Source of the DNA: Lophium mytilinum
Taxonomy: Eukaryota; Ascomycota; Dothideomycetes; Mytilinidiales; Mytilinidiaceae
Length of the DNA stretch: 64,000 nt
Reading direction: 5' to 3'
Assembly: GCA_010093605.1 (NCBI GenBank)
Contig: MU004189.1
Span: 379,834 to 443,833, forward strand
The position numbers were made by a program, and so were the translations under genes. Shown here in pieces: positions 49,517 through 61,100 of this stretch (positions are counted from its first letter, which is position 1; each line of letters begins with the position of its first letter). A model generated the notes under the pieces. That model had not been told where the DNA came from. It worked only from the letters and a program-made list of their open reading frames with translations, and did not search any database.

Positions 49517-50622
49517 GGTACCGTACTTCTTAGGACTCTTGTGGTCATGCTTTCGTGGGATTGCTTGGGTGGCGGTGTTTGCATTTGGGCGGGCAAGGTG
49601 CATGGAGTTCATGTTATGGGCGGGTTCAGTGTCTGATTCTGTCATGTGGCGGTATGCATGTGTTCGATTACGAGTCTCCAACCTCATTGTGTGTTTTGTC
49701 TAGCAATCAACGTGAAGGCTACATGCCTCAATGACCACTCCTAATATTATCCATTATTTCAAGCTTTCTCTTTCTTGAGCCACTCTCTCGTGTTCCGCCA
49801 CACTTTACTCCTTTTACGCCATAGGGGTAGACTTGGCGTTTATCCTGGTATCACTTCTCCGTAATTCTGGTCATGGTAATCAGGGCTATGGGAAGAGCTG
49901 GGAAAGGATTAATACCCCGGATTGTGTGGTTCAAGGAAGTGTACGGACCATCCGTACAGCTGGGAAGAGGACTTAGAGCCATTGCACTATAAATGCAGTA
50001 TTTCATCTCTATCATGGTATATGTCCGAAAAATGCAGTAAGAAAGCTTACGACCAAAGGGAGGGTAATGATTAGCAGCTACACTTTCCCGAGGTTGGTGG
50101 ACTGTTCTTGATGCGCGACAATGCCTTTCTTATTCGTCGCGTCTGTGAACGACCTTGTCTCGTGAAAGCCGTAGAGAGTTGTTGGCATATGTCTGGTGGA
50201 CAAAAGGGGCTTCTCCACAGGAGCTTTCGTCTTTCGTCAGTCAATTGGTATTTGGCGAATAGCTCCCGAGTTCTTCCTGTTAGACTCCGCTCCTTTTGAC
50301 TGATTTTCGGATTGGAAGGCTGATGCAGCGGGTCTCGGTTCAATTAGGGAATGAAGCGAGAAAGCCTTCCATCTGCCTTCGACTTTCACTGTTACCAACA
50401 ATTCCCAATTATCTGAGTACGTACGTCGCAAACTTTTACAAGTCCGAGCATTGCCAAAACCAGCAATTGTCTGAGATTGAGATATGATTAATAGCAGAGA
50501 CATCGTATTCCAGCGAGAGAGGTTCGTGCTTAAGGGCGACCTGGATTTGATCTCCTTTCCTATGCTGTGAAAGAGATAGTTGGTATAGGTACGCTGATCG
50601 AGCCCACCGCCGAAACGAGAGA
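49517..50622. other. Convergent intergenic 1.1 kb
   Basis: 3' flanks of the coiled-coil gene (plus) and the small membrane ORF (minus). Several short ORFs, none with recognisable features. No repeat noticed. Confidence 0.5.
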
Positions 50623-51087
50623 CTAGAGTTTCTCAGATTCGTCACAGTGTCGCCGGAGCTCAGCAGCGAGCTTGCTGGCCGCCTGGGCAAGAGTAGCATT
50701 CTCTTCTCTGAGAGAGACTATCTCGTCATTCTGAGACTGGGCACCACGCTTCAAACTGTTGATCTCACCCAACGCTTCGTCTTTCTCCCTTTGAAGCCTC
50801 TGTATGTCTGCCATTTGCTCGGCGGACAGCGTCCGTTGAGATTCGTTCCGTCTTTTGAGATCCCAAATCTCAACACCATTCGTTGCCTGCGAATTCCTGA
50901 GCAATCGAACTTCCATTTTTGAGTCTCCCCTTAGCCACTGCTCCGACAACAATGTAATGCCGAAGTATACCCCCAATAAGCTTATGAACACAGGAACAAG
51001 AAAAGCAATGAGAAGTAGCTGTTCGCTGCGAGACTTGGTGAAAGCTTTATGGGTCTCCGTCGTATCTTCCTTGACATGAAATGACAT
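50623..51087 (-). CDS. Small single-pass membrane/coiled-coil protein, 154 aa
   Basis: Intronless. The start at 51087 (MSFHVKEDTTETHKAF) is preferred: the frame is open to an ATG at 51237, but that extension runs into the ~180 bp satellite and looks non-conserved. A short cytosolic N-terminus precedes one strong hydrophobic helix (LLLIAFLVPVFISLLGVYFG, about residues 25-48). It is followed by an Arg/Glu/Gln coiled coil (LQREKDEALGEINSLKR, IVSLREENATLAQAASKLAA) that ends the protein. Such membrane-anchored coils occur in many unrelated organelle-tethering or septum proteins; no specific family recognised. Located between two intergenic stretches and beside a satellite, so expression is uncertain. 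Confidence 0.5.
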   Translation of the reverse strand: MSFHVKEDTTETHKAFTKSRSEQLLLIAFLVPVFISLLGVYFGITLLSEQWLRGDSKMEVRLLRNSQATNGVEIWDLKRRNESQRTLSAEQMADIQRLQREKDEALGEINSLKRGAQSQNDEIVSLREENATLAQAASKLAAELRRHCDESEKL

Positions 51088-51165
51088 TGTCTTCACGCCT
51101 TCTAAAGAGTTCCCATGCTCTAGATTCCACAAAGCCCTAGCTGCAGATTTGTTGGTATTGCAGTG

Positions 51166-51910
51166 TGCAAAACTGTAACAGCATCGACCTGATACAGGAC
51201 CTGCAATAGTACCCATAGCTCCCCTACCCGACTTCAAGCCTTAATCTAATGTCCTTTAACAGCCACCCGAAATCAGGTCACTGGAAAAAGTATGCGGACG
51301 ACGGGCTGCCATCGTCCGAAATACCTCAGCTCGTTATTATAGCTTGCAAAACCGCAATAGCGCCGACCTAAATCAAGACCTCCGGCAAGACAATTAGCTT
51401 CTTTACCTTATTTCAGGCCTCCACATGGTGCCCTTTAACAGCCACCTCAAATTAGCTCACTAGAAAAATTATGTGGACTACACGCTGCCGCCGTCTGAAG
51501 TACCTCAACCCACTACTGCAGTTTGCAAAACTGCAATAGCGCCGACCTGATTTAAGACCTCCCGCAATAAGATTAGCTCCCTTCCCCAATTTCAGGCCTC
51601 CATTTAGTGTCTTTTGACAGCCACCTCAAATCAGCTTACTAGAAGAAGCGTGTAGACCACGGGCTGCTGCCGTCCGTCCGAGGTACCTCAACCCACTATC
51701 ACTGCGCACAAAGCCGCAAGAACATGGACCTGATTCCGGACCTCCAGCAACATCCTCAGCGCTCCTATCCAATCTCAACCCTCAATCGCCTCTCCTTTGC
51801 CAGACAGTCCAAACCAGACCTCCACAATCACTCTTCTGCACCTATGCTGCCGCCGTCTGAAGCACCTCAACTCACCATCACAGCCAGCAAACCCACAGCA
51901 ACTCAGACCT
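51166..51910. repeat. Degenerate satellite, about four 179-181 bp units
   Basis: Anchor sequence TGCAAAACTGCAATAGCGCC recurs at 51166, 51345 and 51524 (period 179), a weaker copy begins near 51704, and a partial fifth begins near 51885. Other landmarks repeat with the same spacing, for example CAGCCACC(T/C)(C/G)AAAT and GACGGGCTGCC/CACGCTGCCGCC. Units diverge by many substitutions, mostly C/T and G/A, with the last copy most changed. No ORF of interest runs through the array. It abuts the 3' side of fimbrin by about 100 bp. Confidence 0.8.
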
Positions 51911-52013
51911 ACAATCGGACATGAAACTTTTCCATTGAACTAAAACACCTAAAAAGAACCCGCCCCCCCTATCCCTCTCCCCCCAGCCCCTCCATCAGCC
52001 CGCACGCCCCATC

Positions 52014-54249
52014 CTACTGCCCGCCCATCCTCTCCGCCGTCGCCATCAAGCTGCCAATAAACGTCGTAATAAGCCTACTCTGCACCGCCACAATATCCTC
52101 CGGCACCAGCCAGATCGTAGCGCCCATCTTCCGGGCGATGCTAATCGCCAGCTTGGCGTTCTGATACGCCTCCTCCTCGGTCTTGCCGGCCAGCACGAGG
52201 TCGTAGTCGACGTAGGCGCTCTTCATGCCGTTCAGCACGTCGAGCAGCGGCACCGCCGTGCTGAGGCTGCTGTCCTTGAACGAGCGGATCGCGCTCGTGC
52301 GGCCCCCCTTCTTGACCATGTCGTTCGCCCAGCGGATCATGTCGCTGTCCGAGATGTCGCGCTTGCCCATGCGCTGCGCGAGCGACGAGAGGGTCGAGAC
52401 GATGTCGCGCCGCATGAGTTGCCATACCAGGCCTAGGGTCAGGGTGCGCTGGCCGTCGGTGATGTCGGCGCCCTGCATGCCGGGCAGTGAGAAGGAATTC
52501 GCTTTGCCGAGCTCCACGGCGTAGTTGGTGTTCTCGAGCGCTTTGAAGCGCATGATTTCGCCGCCGTTGGCTGGCGGCTTGTTCACGTGGCGCCAGTTTA
52601 CGGAGCCGGGGATCACTTTGTCGTAGGCTTGCAGGAGGACGATGCCGGACTTTAGGTCTTCGAAGAAGGATTGGACGACCGGTGAGACGTCGAGGGAGTT
52701 GAGCCATAGGGTGAAGACACGAGCTTCGCGCTCGCCCTCGGCATCGAAGTCGTCGATGTCGGCCTTTTCTTCTTCGGTGATCGGTTCGAGACCAGGGTGG
52801 TTATTGAAGAGATTGGCTACGAAGGCAAGATTCAGTTTTGGGTTGCCGGCAACGAGAGAGCTGGGGGTTAGGAATTTGCGGCAGTCGAGGCGGTCTGCAT
52901 TGTCGAGGACTTGCTCGGCGCGTTGGTGGAGATCTTGCGTTTGGAGAGGTGCGCGAGAGCAGATGTCTGGCTTTAGTTGATTGAGGAGCACCGTGTAGTT
53001 TTCGCCGTCCTTGACATCGGAAGAGAAGTTTTTGACGCTGTATGAAAGTCAATACTCGTCTTTCGTACGCCTACTTTTCAGTATATCAAAACTCACGTGC
53101 GGCCCCATTTGGCGTTCTTCAGATGGTAGTTGAACCACCTCAGCAGAATCTGTTCTGGTGGTAGACGGAGGAACTGTTCTAGAGTCTCGCCATCCTCTAG
53201 CAACCTGTAAAGCTCAGGATGTAGCTTTATGTCAATCTTGCCTAGCAAACCTCTGCGAATAATCTGCCAGATCATTCCCAGAATCAGATGCTCGCGGACC
53301 TCAATGATATCTCCGCTACCAATGTTAACAACGGAGCATCCTATACCCTTGCAAGACTCGATAACAATGTTGTTGTTCTCGGTCATGTGGAATGCATTCA
53401 ATGTCTTGATCTTCCGGCCAGGCCTGTTCAACACACGCTCGTCAATGGTATCCGGTACGCTGTCGTTGATGAGCTTCGCCAGCACGAGACCGTCCTTGCA
53501 CTCGTCGAACATCTCAAATGTATCGGTCGGGAAAGGCAGACGGTCGCCAATGTCCGGATCGCCTGCGAGCACGGCATTGATGTGGCGTGTGAACTCGGTA
53601 CGCTCGTCCTCGTTAATCGTGTGAGTGACGTTCGCCGATGAGCCCTGGACTTGTATCCGTCCACCGCCATGGCTGCCCTTTGAAGCGTGTCCAGATTGAG
53701 GAGTAGTGGTGGTGGCTGCGCTGCTGATGCCTCGCGGTCTTTGCGGTCCTGTGGACATGCGCTGTTGCGCTGGAGAGGATCCTCGCACTTTCGAGATGAG
53801 CTGACAATTATTAGTTTGAATGCTCTCACAGAAAGAACCCCAGGACATTATATCCCTCCTCTCCCAATCTGAACGCAATTCCTACACCGGAGAAAAGGCC
53901 ACGGAATCCAACGGAAGTCTTACATCGACATAGTCCTCCAGCTCGACTCTCCGCGAGCTGTCCAGCTCCACCTCTTTCAGCGCCTGGCGCACGACATCGT
54001 ACGGCTGGTGTTCAGACGACTGTGTCGCCTTGATGACCGTCGCCTCGTCTATGTAGCCCTTGTCGTCGACGTCGAGCCTGCGGAAGGATTCTTGCAGCCC
54101 GAAGATTTCAGATTGCTGGAACTGAGGGTATTTCCTGCGCACAGCATCCGCAAGAATTAGCCACGTATTCACACTGAGGATTTTCAGCGTCGGCGAGGAT
54201 AGTCAAAGGCCATGCGCGCATCTCACCTCTGGATCTTGATGATATTCAT
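52014..54249 (-). CDS. SAC6: Fimbrin/plastin actin-bundling protein, 653 aa
   Basis: Four exons: 54227-54249 (23 bp), 53924-54134, 53097-53800 and 52014-53037; 654 codons with every junction in frame. N-terminal EF-hand-like headpiece (residues about 8-78) with SFRRLDVDDKGYIDEATVIK. A linker rich in Ser/Gly/Thr follows. Then two actin-binding domains, each of two calponin-homology domains: first with DECKDGLVLAKLINDSVPDT, NRPGRKIKTLNAFHMTEN and GDIIEVREHLILGMIWQII; second with FEDLKSGIVLLQAYDKVIPG, RTLTLGLVWQLMRRDI and MKSAYVDYDLVLAGKTEEEA. Order and length match Sac6/fimbrin. It cross-links F-actin in patches and cables, supporting endocytosis and polar growth. Only one clear EF-hand-like loop is visible (DVDDKGYIDE), so calcium regulation may be reduced. 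Confidence 0.96.
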
Positions 54250-55752
54250 GTTGAGTAGCGGGGGTCTATCGCGCGGGGTGCAGGACCGGCGGTTGCGGGT
54301 GGTGTGGATTGTGGTCAACCCGGCCGGGCTCTGGGGTAATGTATACTGGTCTGCGGAGTAATGTTTGTCGGTGCCTGGTTCGTGTTGCGGCTCAGCCTCG
54401 TTGACATGCGCGGTTCAAAGGGTCCGTCGAAGCCTTTTGCGAGTCTGATGACGCTGCCTCTTGGCGCTGCGTTGCGCAGGTCGCTCTTTCGCTTGCGTTG
54501 CCACAATGTGTGGCTTGAAAGCCTTCACCGTCTTTACTCCCACAACTCGAACCTCATGATTCGCCAACGACAAGGTCACAATTGCACGTTAGGAGCCGCT
54601 GTTGGGGGTGTCTCGGCTGGTCGAAGCATAGTGCAAGAAGATAAAGTTAGGGGCTAGATCTTGGGCGCGTAGTGATAATCATGAATTGGGAGCTCGAAAC
54701 CGGTCTTATTGTTGCAAGGTCTTGTGCATGGGTCCACAATTAGGCGTGGTATTCTACACAGCTGGGAGGTGGGCGCAAGCGTCGGGGGTGCCTTGATAGG
54801 GCACCCATGGTGGCAAGTCAATAGGTCAATATAGTCAATCTAGAGGGTCACAGCATCACAGTGTCAAAAACCATGCATATTCCCAGCGTTCAGAAAAAGG
54901 AAGCAGCTTTTGATATCCTCATTATCATCCATCGAACACCCCCAATCCCTCCGTGTCCTTCCCAGCCCCCGTGACCTGAATACCCCATCCGTTCCCCCCC
55001 AAGGAGGGACCGCGGATATAAGAAAAGAAGTGGAAGGTGGAGTGTCGAGTTCGGTGGGAGCAAGCAATTAACGTCCATTTGTCGTTGATGTACCGGCCGT
55101 GCGAGCGTGCATAATCGCCAAAGAAGCCCAAATCCATCCATAATTTCGTGAAGAAAAGTAACAAAAAGAACAATAGAACAAGTTGTTGGATTGGTAGAAA
55201 GTACAGAATCGTCACCCGCAACACGCACACAACGGGCATGTATATGGCAGGGAGTCGTTTGGATCGTGAAGACAGACAAAATCGGTGCCGCCGCGTCTCT
55301 CGTTTTGACAAAACCACACTAAAAGTAGTGGGTTCGCTCCGCAAGAAAAGTCGTTATAGTTCGTGATAATGCTCCGAAGTTTAGGTAAGAAGAAACACAG
55401 AAGATGGAAAGGAAGCGTTGGGTGACACAAGGAGAAGTAAGGGTTTCGGATTCGAGCCCAGTGTCGTCTCGTCGGAGGGAGCGTGTGCGGTTCGGTTGGT
55501 GTCTGGCGGAAAGCGCAATCGTAAAGGTAAAAAAACCTTCTTTGTTGGAAAGAGTAACACAAGGAAAAGCGGCTATGCAGGTTCATGTCGTGACTAAACA
55601 AGTCCTCGTGGCGGAAGGCAAACAACCAGTCGCTGGAAAAACGCCTGATGGGATGGCCGTAAGTCACCAGACCCGGACAAGGCAAACCCTCCGTCTATTG
55701 CAAACATTCGAAGAAGCGGCCACCCAGTCATATTAGTGATATTCTGCAAGCT
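54250..55752. other. Intergenic 1.5 kb, fimbrin promoter and StuA 3' UTR
   Basis: Both neighbours lie on the minus strand. Open frames on both strands (up to about 155 codons) lack recognisable domains. StuA-type transcripts commonly have long UTRs, so much of the right part may be transcribed. Confidence 0.45.
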
Positions 55753-57875
55753 TTACCTCCGCCCGCCGGCCCGCTGGGTGATGGCCGGTCGGGTTCGTTG
55801 GAGGCCGTTGCGGTCGCGATCGAAAGCGCTACCCACAGGTCCGCCCACGCTGCCTTCGCGAATCGTTTTTCGGCGTTTGAGGCCTTCAATGTCCTCGCCT
55901 CCTCGACTGCTTGGACGGCCGTACGAGTCCTGCTCATCCTCGTCGTCTCGGCCACGCTTATTCGACGAGACACCATTCGTGGCATAAGCCTGGTTGGCGT
56001 ACGCGGGAACAGCAGCAGGCGCCTGATAAGCATCTGCGGCCGAATTGCCGTTCGTAGCGCTACCTCGGGTATCACTCATGACACTGTAGAGGTTAGACGA
56101 TGGTGGTTGTTGGGCACGCTGCGGGGTAGTGTAGCCCGACGTCCATTGAGGCTGATTCGTAGCTGTCGTTCGTGGCGTAGCTCGTCCAGACCCATTCTGG
56201 TGTGGAGACCCGGTCATCTCCGGAGATAAATGTGCGTGTTCTCCATGCAGCGATCCGGAAGGTGCGCTGGGATTGTAAGAATAGGCACCTCGGCTGCCGT
56301 TATAAGATGCACTGGTGTGGGTATATTCGTTGTCGTTTTCGTGGTCAGCTTCATCGTCTCCGGGGCCATGGGCCACCGGTTCAGGACCTTGACCCATCAT
56401 GCCGTCCGGCGGCTTGCTATCTACCTGCTGGTCAACTTCACCAGCTCTTGAAGGAGGAGCCATTTCGCTCTTCGGATATGCGCTGGGTTGAAGCGGTTGG
56501 CCGTAGCGCATCATGTGAGGCTGGGTATTGTACTGCGTCGACTGGGCAGGAGGCGCCGAGTACATTGGCCGGGAGCTGTCGTATCCCTGGCCGGGCGGGT
56601 ACGATTGCATCCCTTGGGGGAGAGAACCCGGCGGGGTTGACGCGGGAGTTGTTGGTACAGAGCGTGTGTTACTTAGTCCGGTATCTATGTTGAGGGGTTG
56701 ACTTCCAGGCATTGGCTGGACATTCGACTGGCTCCACTCGTACGAGCTGCCCTGATTGCCCATGCTGCCCATTATACTAGACGCGCTGGTGGGGGGAGTT
56801 GGAAACGTATGAGCCCTATCCAGGCCTGGTCGTGGAGCCGAGGGATGTGGCTGTATAGCGTGTGGAGGTTGCGGCATATGGCCCCCGATGGGGTTGCTCA
56901 TAGAATGATGGTGATGCAGCGACGGCGGCTGGGAGCTCGCCTGGGCGCCGAGGAAGCGCTGTTGGGAAGGATCAGCTCTGCGACTCCGATCCGCTGCCAT
57001 GGCACTAACACCTGCTCCAACACCAGCACGTGGCTGATTTGTTGGGTGGTACAAAAGCGCACCAATATCATGAACAAATAGAGGATACAGTTGCTCTGTT
57101 ATCTTCTCCTTATTCGCAAAGTCCAACGCTCGCTCGAAAGGAATCCTGAATATATCAGTACCAGGTTCAGCGTCATTAATGGGAATAAACGTACCAGACT
57201 CCCTTGAGGTGCATTGGGCCGATCTTGACAACGTGTCGTGTCTTTTCGCTTTTGAGAATGCCATCTCTACGGCCTCTGGTCATGCCCGCAACGTTAAGTA
57301 GCTTGGTGCCGTTGATCATGTGGTTGTCTGCACATTATCAGCCAAGGATAGATAAGATGAAAAGTTGGGTTTCATACCTTCTCGGCGAGCAACGCAAACA
57401 CCCTTGGCCTCGACTTGAAAGCAGAGACTGCCCTCGTCTTCCCACAATGTTGCGGTAACACGAGGTTTCATGCCAGGCGGTGCAACTTGACCGCTGGTAT
57501 CAAAGGTATGAGACTGATAGTTCTGCGAGCCTGAAAGCGAAGAAGCGGGTGCTCCAGATGTCATGGCTGTTTTGTCAGCAAATTCTGCTCCGTCGAATTT
57601 GAGATGCACTAACCTGGGAGGGGGAGAGCAGCTTGACCCATTGAATTGCCCATCGATGAAGATGCAGGAAGCTGTGATGGGACGCCATATCCTTGGCCGT
57701 ACGGTGGATATCCACCGGGCCCAGACGCATATTGAGGTCCTGGTTGTAATATCGGCGGTTGTGTCTGATACGAGTAGTGCGAAAGTCCGGCAGGAGCGCC
57801 TGAGGACGGCGCGTGTGCTGTAGCGGCCGACATGTGAGATGGATGCACCTCTCCATAGGGCTGCATCTGGTTCAT
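55753..57875 (-). CDS. stuA: APSES-domain transcription factor StuA, 658 aa from conserved start
   Basis: Four exons from the chosen start: 57614-57875, 57378-57566, 57195-57327 and 55753-57145; 659 codons. The start [19 protein letters not shown] matches the family N-terminus MNQPQPYMDVH; the frame is also open upstream to about 58250 with no ATG, so a longer isoform needs an upstream exon. The APSES DNA-binding domain (about residues 100-215) contains [79 protein letters not shown] and [13 protein letters not shown]. Flanks are Gln/Pro/Tyr-rich. Downstream [19 protein letters not shown] and QGSSYEWSQ are StuA landmarks, and [15 protein letters not shown] ... [10 protein letters not shown] looks like an NLS. 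StuA governs conidiophore morphogenesis and development in the nucleus. Three introns split the APSES coding region. Confidence 0.95.
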
Positions 57876-58163
57876 GCTGCTGTAGTTCTCGGCGTTGTAC
57901 CCGTAATCTTGCTGAGAACCGTAAGGAGACTCTTGCTGCGACTGCACATTCAACGGGTGTCCTTCACGACTCAGCGCCTGGGGAGTCTGTTCGGGCGAAG
58001 GCGTCTTGAAACCGCCTGCGTGGCCGTTGACCGACGAAGAATAAGACGTATTCGAGCTCGCACTGCCGTTGAGGACAGATGACGCGCTGAAGGAACCACC
58101 CCGAGGCGAGGAGGAATTCGAGGACGTGCTCGCGTGCGCCTGGATCTGGGACAAAGCAGGCAA
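57876..58163 (-). other. Possible N-terminal extension of StuA
   Basis: In-frame, stop-free sequence directly upstream of the StuA start, encoding Ser/Gly/Gln-rich low-complexity residues (PALSQIQAHASTSSNSSSPR, HAGGFKTPSPEQTPQ). It has no ATG back to the TAA near 58250. It could belong to a longer protein through an upstream exon, or be 5' leader. Confidence 0.4.
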
Positions 58164-61100
58164 TCGCTCCGTCGGGACAGACGGTCGTGGCGCGTATTGG
58201 GGGTTATACCACGATGCGGCGTCTGCGGGGCCTCGGGAGTGGACCGACGTTATCGATGGCAGCTCCAGCTTTTCGGTGTTGGAGGGGTGCGGGCGATGGT
58301 TCGCTGCAGCACTCGCTTCAAATCGTCCACGCGGGAGAGCCTCGAGTCAACGCACCAGATTGCCGAGCTGAGAAGCGGAAACAGGCAGTGGACGCTCTGC
58401 GGCGGGGATTGCAGAATCGGTGCAAGTTGCCGGCGGATGAGACTGGATGGTGTTATAGTTTGATGCGACTCCAGCGATAAGGCGGAGTAGGCGGCGGCGG
58501 CAGATACGGGAGAGACGATTGTTTGCTAGGAATGAAACCTGGGGACCAGTCCGAAGCCAGCGATGCCTGTCAAACACGTGGGCAAACAGGTCTCAGCGGT
58601 CGCGCAGACGTCGAAAAACAGAAGCGCGAATATATTCAGTGCGCTCTCGACCTGTGAGGATTTCCGGGGGAGTACTTGGCAGTGCAGCGAGGTAGCACCA
58701 AGGTGGTGAAACAGGACCGAGGAATTTCGCAGATCCGGATGCCAGGAATGCAGCACCGCGCCTTTCACACAGGGTCTTCAGAACAGGAACGCTGAAATGC
58801 TAAAAGACAAAGAGTACGTCGTTAGGTCGTCGCGGTCGTGAGGACTAGCTTTCAAAAATGCTTTTGGCGGACGGTCAATGCACGCTATGAGATGGAACGA
58901 CGGCGGCCAGCCTAGGGACGAAGATGCTGAGATAGTGTGCTGCTGCAGCCACCGAGCTCATTGGACGGGCACGAGACGGTCTGGCTGGTCGTAGCGGGTC
59001 GTAAAGTCGTCGCGCACCTGGTGTGGTGGCGGGCCGGGCGGTTCGTGATTGCTCGCGGGCGGTGGAGAGGAACTGGTAGCACGGGTTAGCAGAGCGGACG
59101 CATTGAGGTCGACGGGAACGCGCACCCTCGACGAGTATGGAGTGGTGGGAGGAGGTGGAGCGCGAGAGAGGGCGCAAAAGCAGTGGGGAGGGCGGAGGTT
59201 TAGAAGCCGGAGGAGGTTGGGATGGGACTTGATGCTAGCGCCGCGCGAGCCAACCAGGCCAGCAGAGATAGGCGAGCACGGGAAACGCAATGGCAAGGCG
59301 CGGAAAAGAAACAACGGACGACACTCACGCTGGTCGAACAGGACGAACTGACACTCACGGGACCACAGCCTTGGGGAGCTCAACGACAGAGGGCGAGGCT
59401 GCTGAGGTGCTGGCTGCTGAGGCTGCTTGAAGCTGCTGCTCTCGTGCTGGGACTGGACTGGGGAAAGTGAGAGGATGCAGCCGCGGATTCTGTGCAGAGC
59501 TCACGCACAGCGGGCAGGCGGGCAGGCAGAGGCTAGGGCTGGCTGCGGAGCACACGCCTCGAAGCGGCCTGTGTTGGATGGGTGGATGGGGGCGCACTTC
59601 ACGATGCTCAGATGCTGCTGGCTGCTGCTGCTCCGGCTGCTGCGTGGCGGGCCGGCACGAGTCTCGCAGGACACGGCGGGCTTGTCGGCGATGAGGTCCA
59701 CTTGTTGCAGCTGTTGCAGCGGGAGCGTGGGTGTGGTCGTGGATTGGAGGTGCAGGCCCAGCTGTACCTAAAAGGCGGGTGGAGATCTCTGGGGCGCTGC
59801 TGCTCGCCCTCTGCCCAGCGCAGACAATCTAAAGAGAATTGGGCGTGTGGGGCGGCATGGATGCGTGTGGCGGGCGCACGCACAAGTCCCGTGTGAAGGG
59901 CCGTTTCGAAAGCTCAGAAAGTCGCTCTGAAGACGACACCCCAGGACATCCAGCACTCCCCCCGGCGAATCGCGAACCACTCTGGCGCTGCACGCAAGCG
60001 AGGGTCTCCCAGCTCCCAGCCACCCCAGACGACCCGACGTTTGCTCCACGCTCGTGATGCGCACGCCCCCAGCGCACACAGGCGCCCGCACGCAAGGGCA
60101 GCCGCCGCTATTCCAGGCCTCCGCTGCTGCGTGGCGAGAGGGTGTTGCGGCATTCCGCCAGCCCACGGCTTGGACGTCGACGTCGTCCATCGCCCACCAG
60201 ATATCAACGCAGCCGCCGGCCCTCCCCCAGCCAAGCCAGCCTCTCGACGGCCAGGCGAACGAACCCAGCCCGGCGGCAGCAGCCCACAAGCCCGGGGTGC
60301 CGATAGGAAGAAGACGGCTGAATGGGCAGGCCAGTGGCAGGCGGCGGAGATATTCGACAGCAGCAGAACGCGCTTAGCGGTGCCGTGGGTGCTGATAGCG
60401 ACCCGTTTCGGGCCTGTCGTCTTGCCTTATTCAGCACGACCGGTGCGGAGAGGGCAGAATCGCAACAGGACAGCGACGGGCAGGGTGGGACGTGTTCCGA
60501 GCGGCCCTGCGATCGGGAGGCTGCGCGAGCCCATGCCAGCCCTTGTCCGAAACGGCGGCCCTTGTCCATCGTCTTCTGGGCCAGCGACTGTGCAGCGGGG
60601 AGCAGCCGGTGGCCTCAACGCCGGCAAACGCGTGATGATTTGCGCTGCACCGCTGCGAGTCAAACCGCGCCAGGGAAAAGCAAAAGTGCTTCTTCCACCC
60701 TGCCTTGGAACCCCCCGCGCCGGGGCCACCTCGACGTCCATCAACACTCACTCACCAGAGCGCTTCAGGCAGGCCGACCAAGGCAGGCAGCTGGAGGCGG
60801 CCCCGGTTCCAGCGTCCAGACAGGCTAAAGGGCCGCCGCCCCGATCCAACAACGACAACGCAGGACGCTGGGATCGCGACGACGAACGGGATGCGCGGAC
60901 GGCAGGCCGTGCAGGGAGCGGCCGCGGAGCATCTCTCTCATTCGCTGACGAGGGAGTCCGAGGGCTTGGGGGCAAGCACTGGACCCAGCCCCCGCCGGGA
61001 TGGTGGAGTTGAGGGCAGAGCAGCCCTTGATCGTCGCCGTGGCTCGCCGTCAGCCAACGGAGGGCGTCCGCCAGCGGTCTCCCGAGGCGGCTGGGACGAG

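Noticed and set aside
48547-49596. 349-codon minus-strand ORF
   Set aside because: Antisense shadow of the Lys/Ala-rich tail of the 673-aa coiled-coil gene; no independent support.
52141-52707. 188-codon minus-strand ORF of Arg/His/Pro-rich sequence
   Set aside because: Out-of-frame reading of the fimbrin CH-domain exon.
60041-61012. 323-codon plus-strand ORF in the GC-rich region
   Set aside because: Arg/Pro/Ala/Gly-biased composition, overlapping frames open on the other strand, no domain; typical chance ORF in GC-rich DNA.
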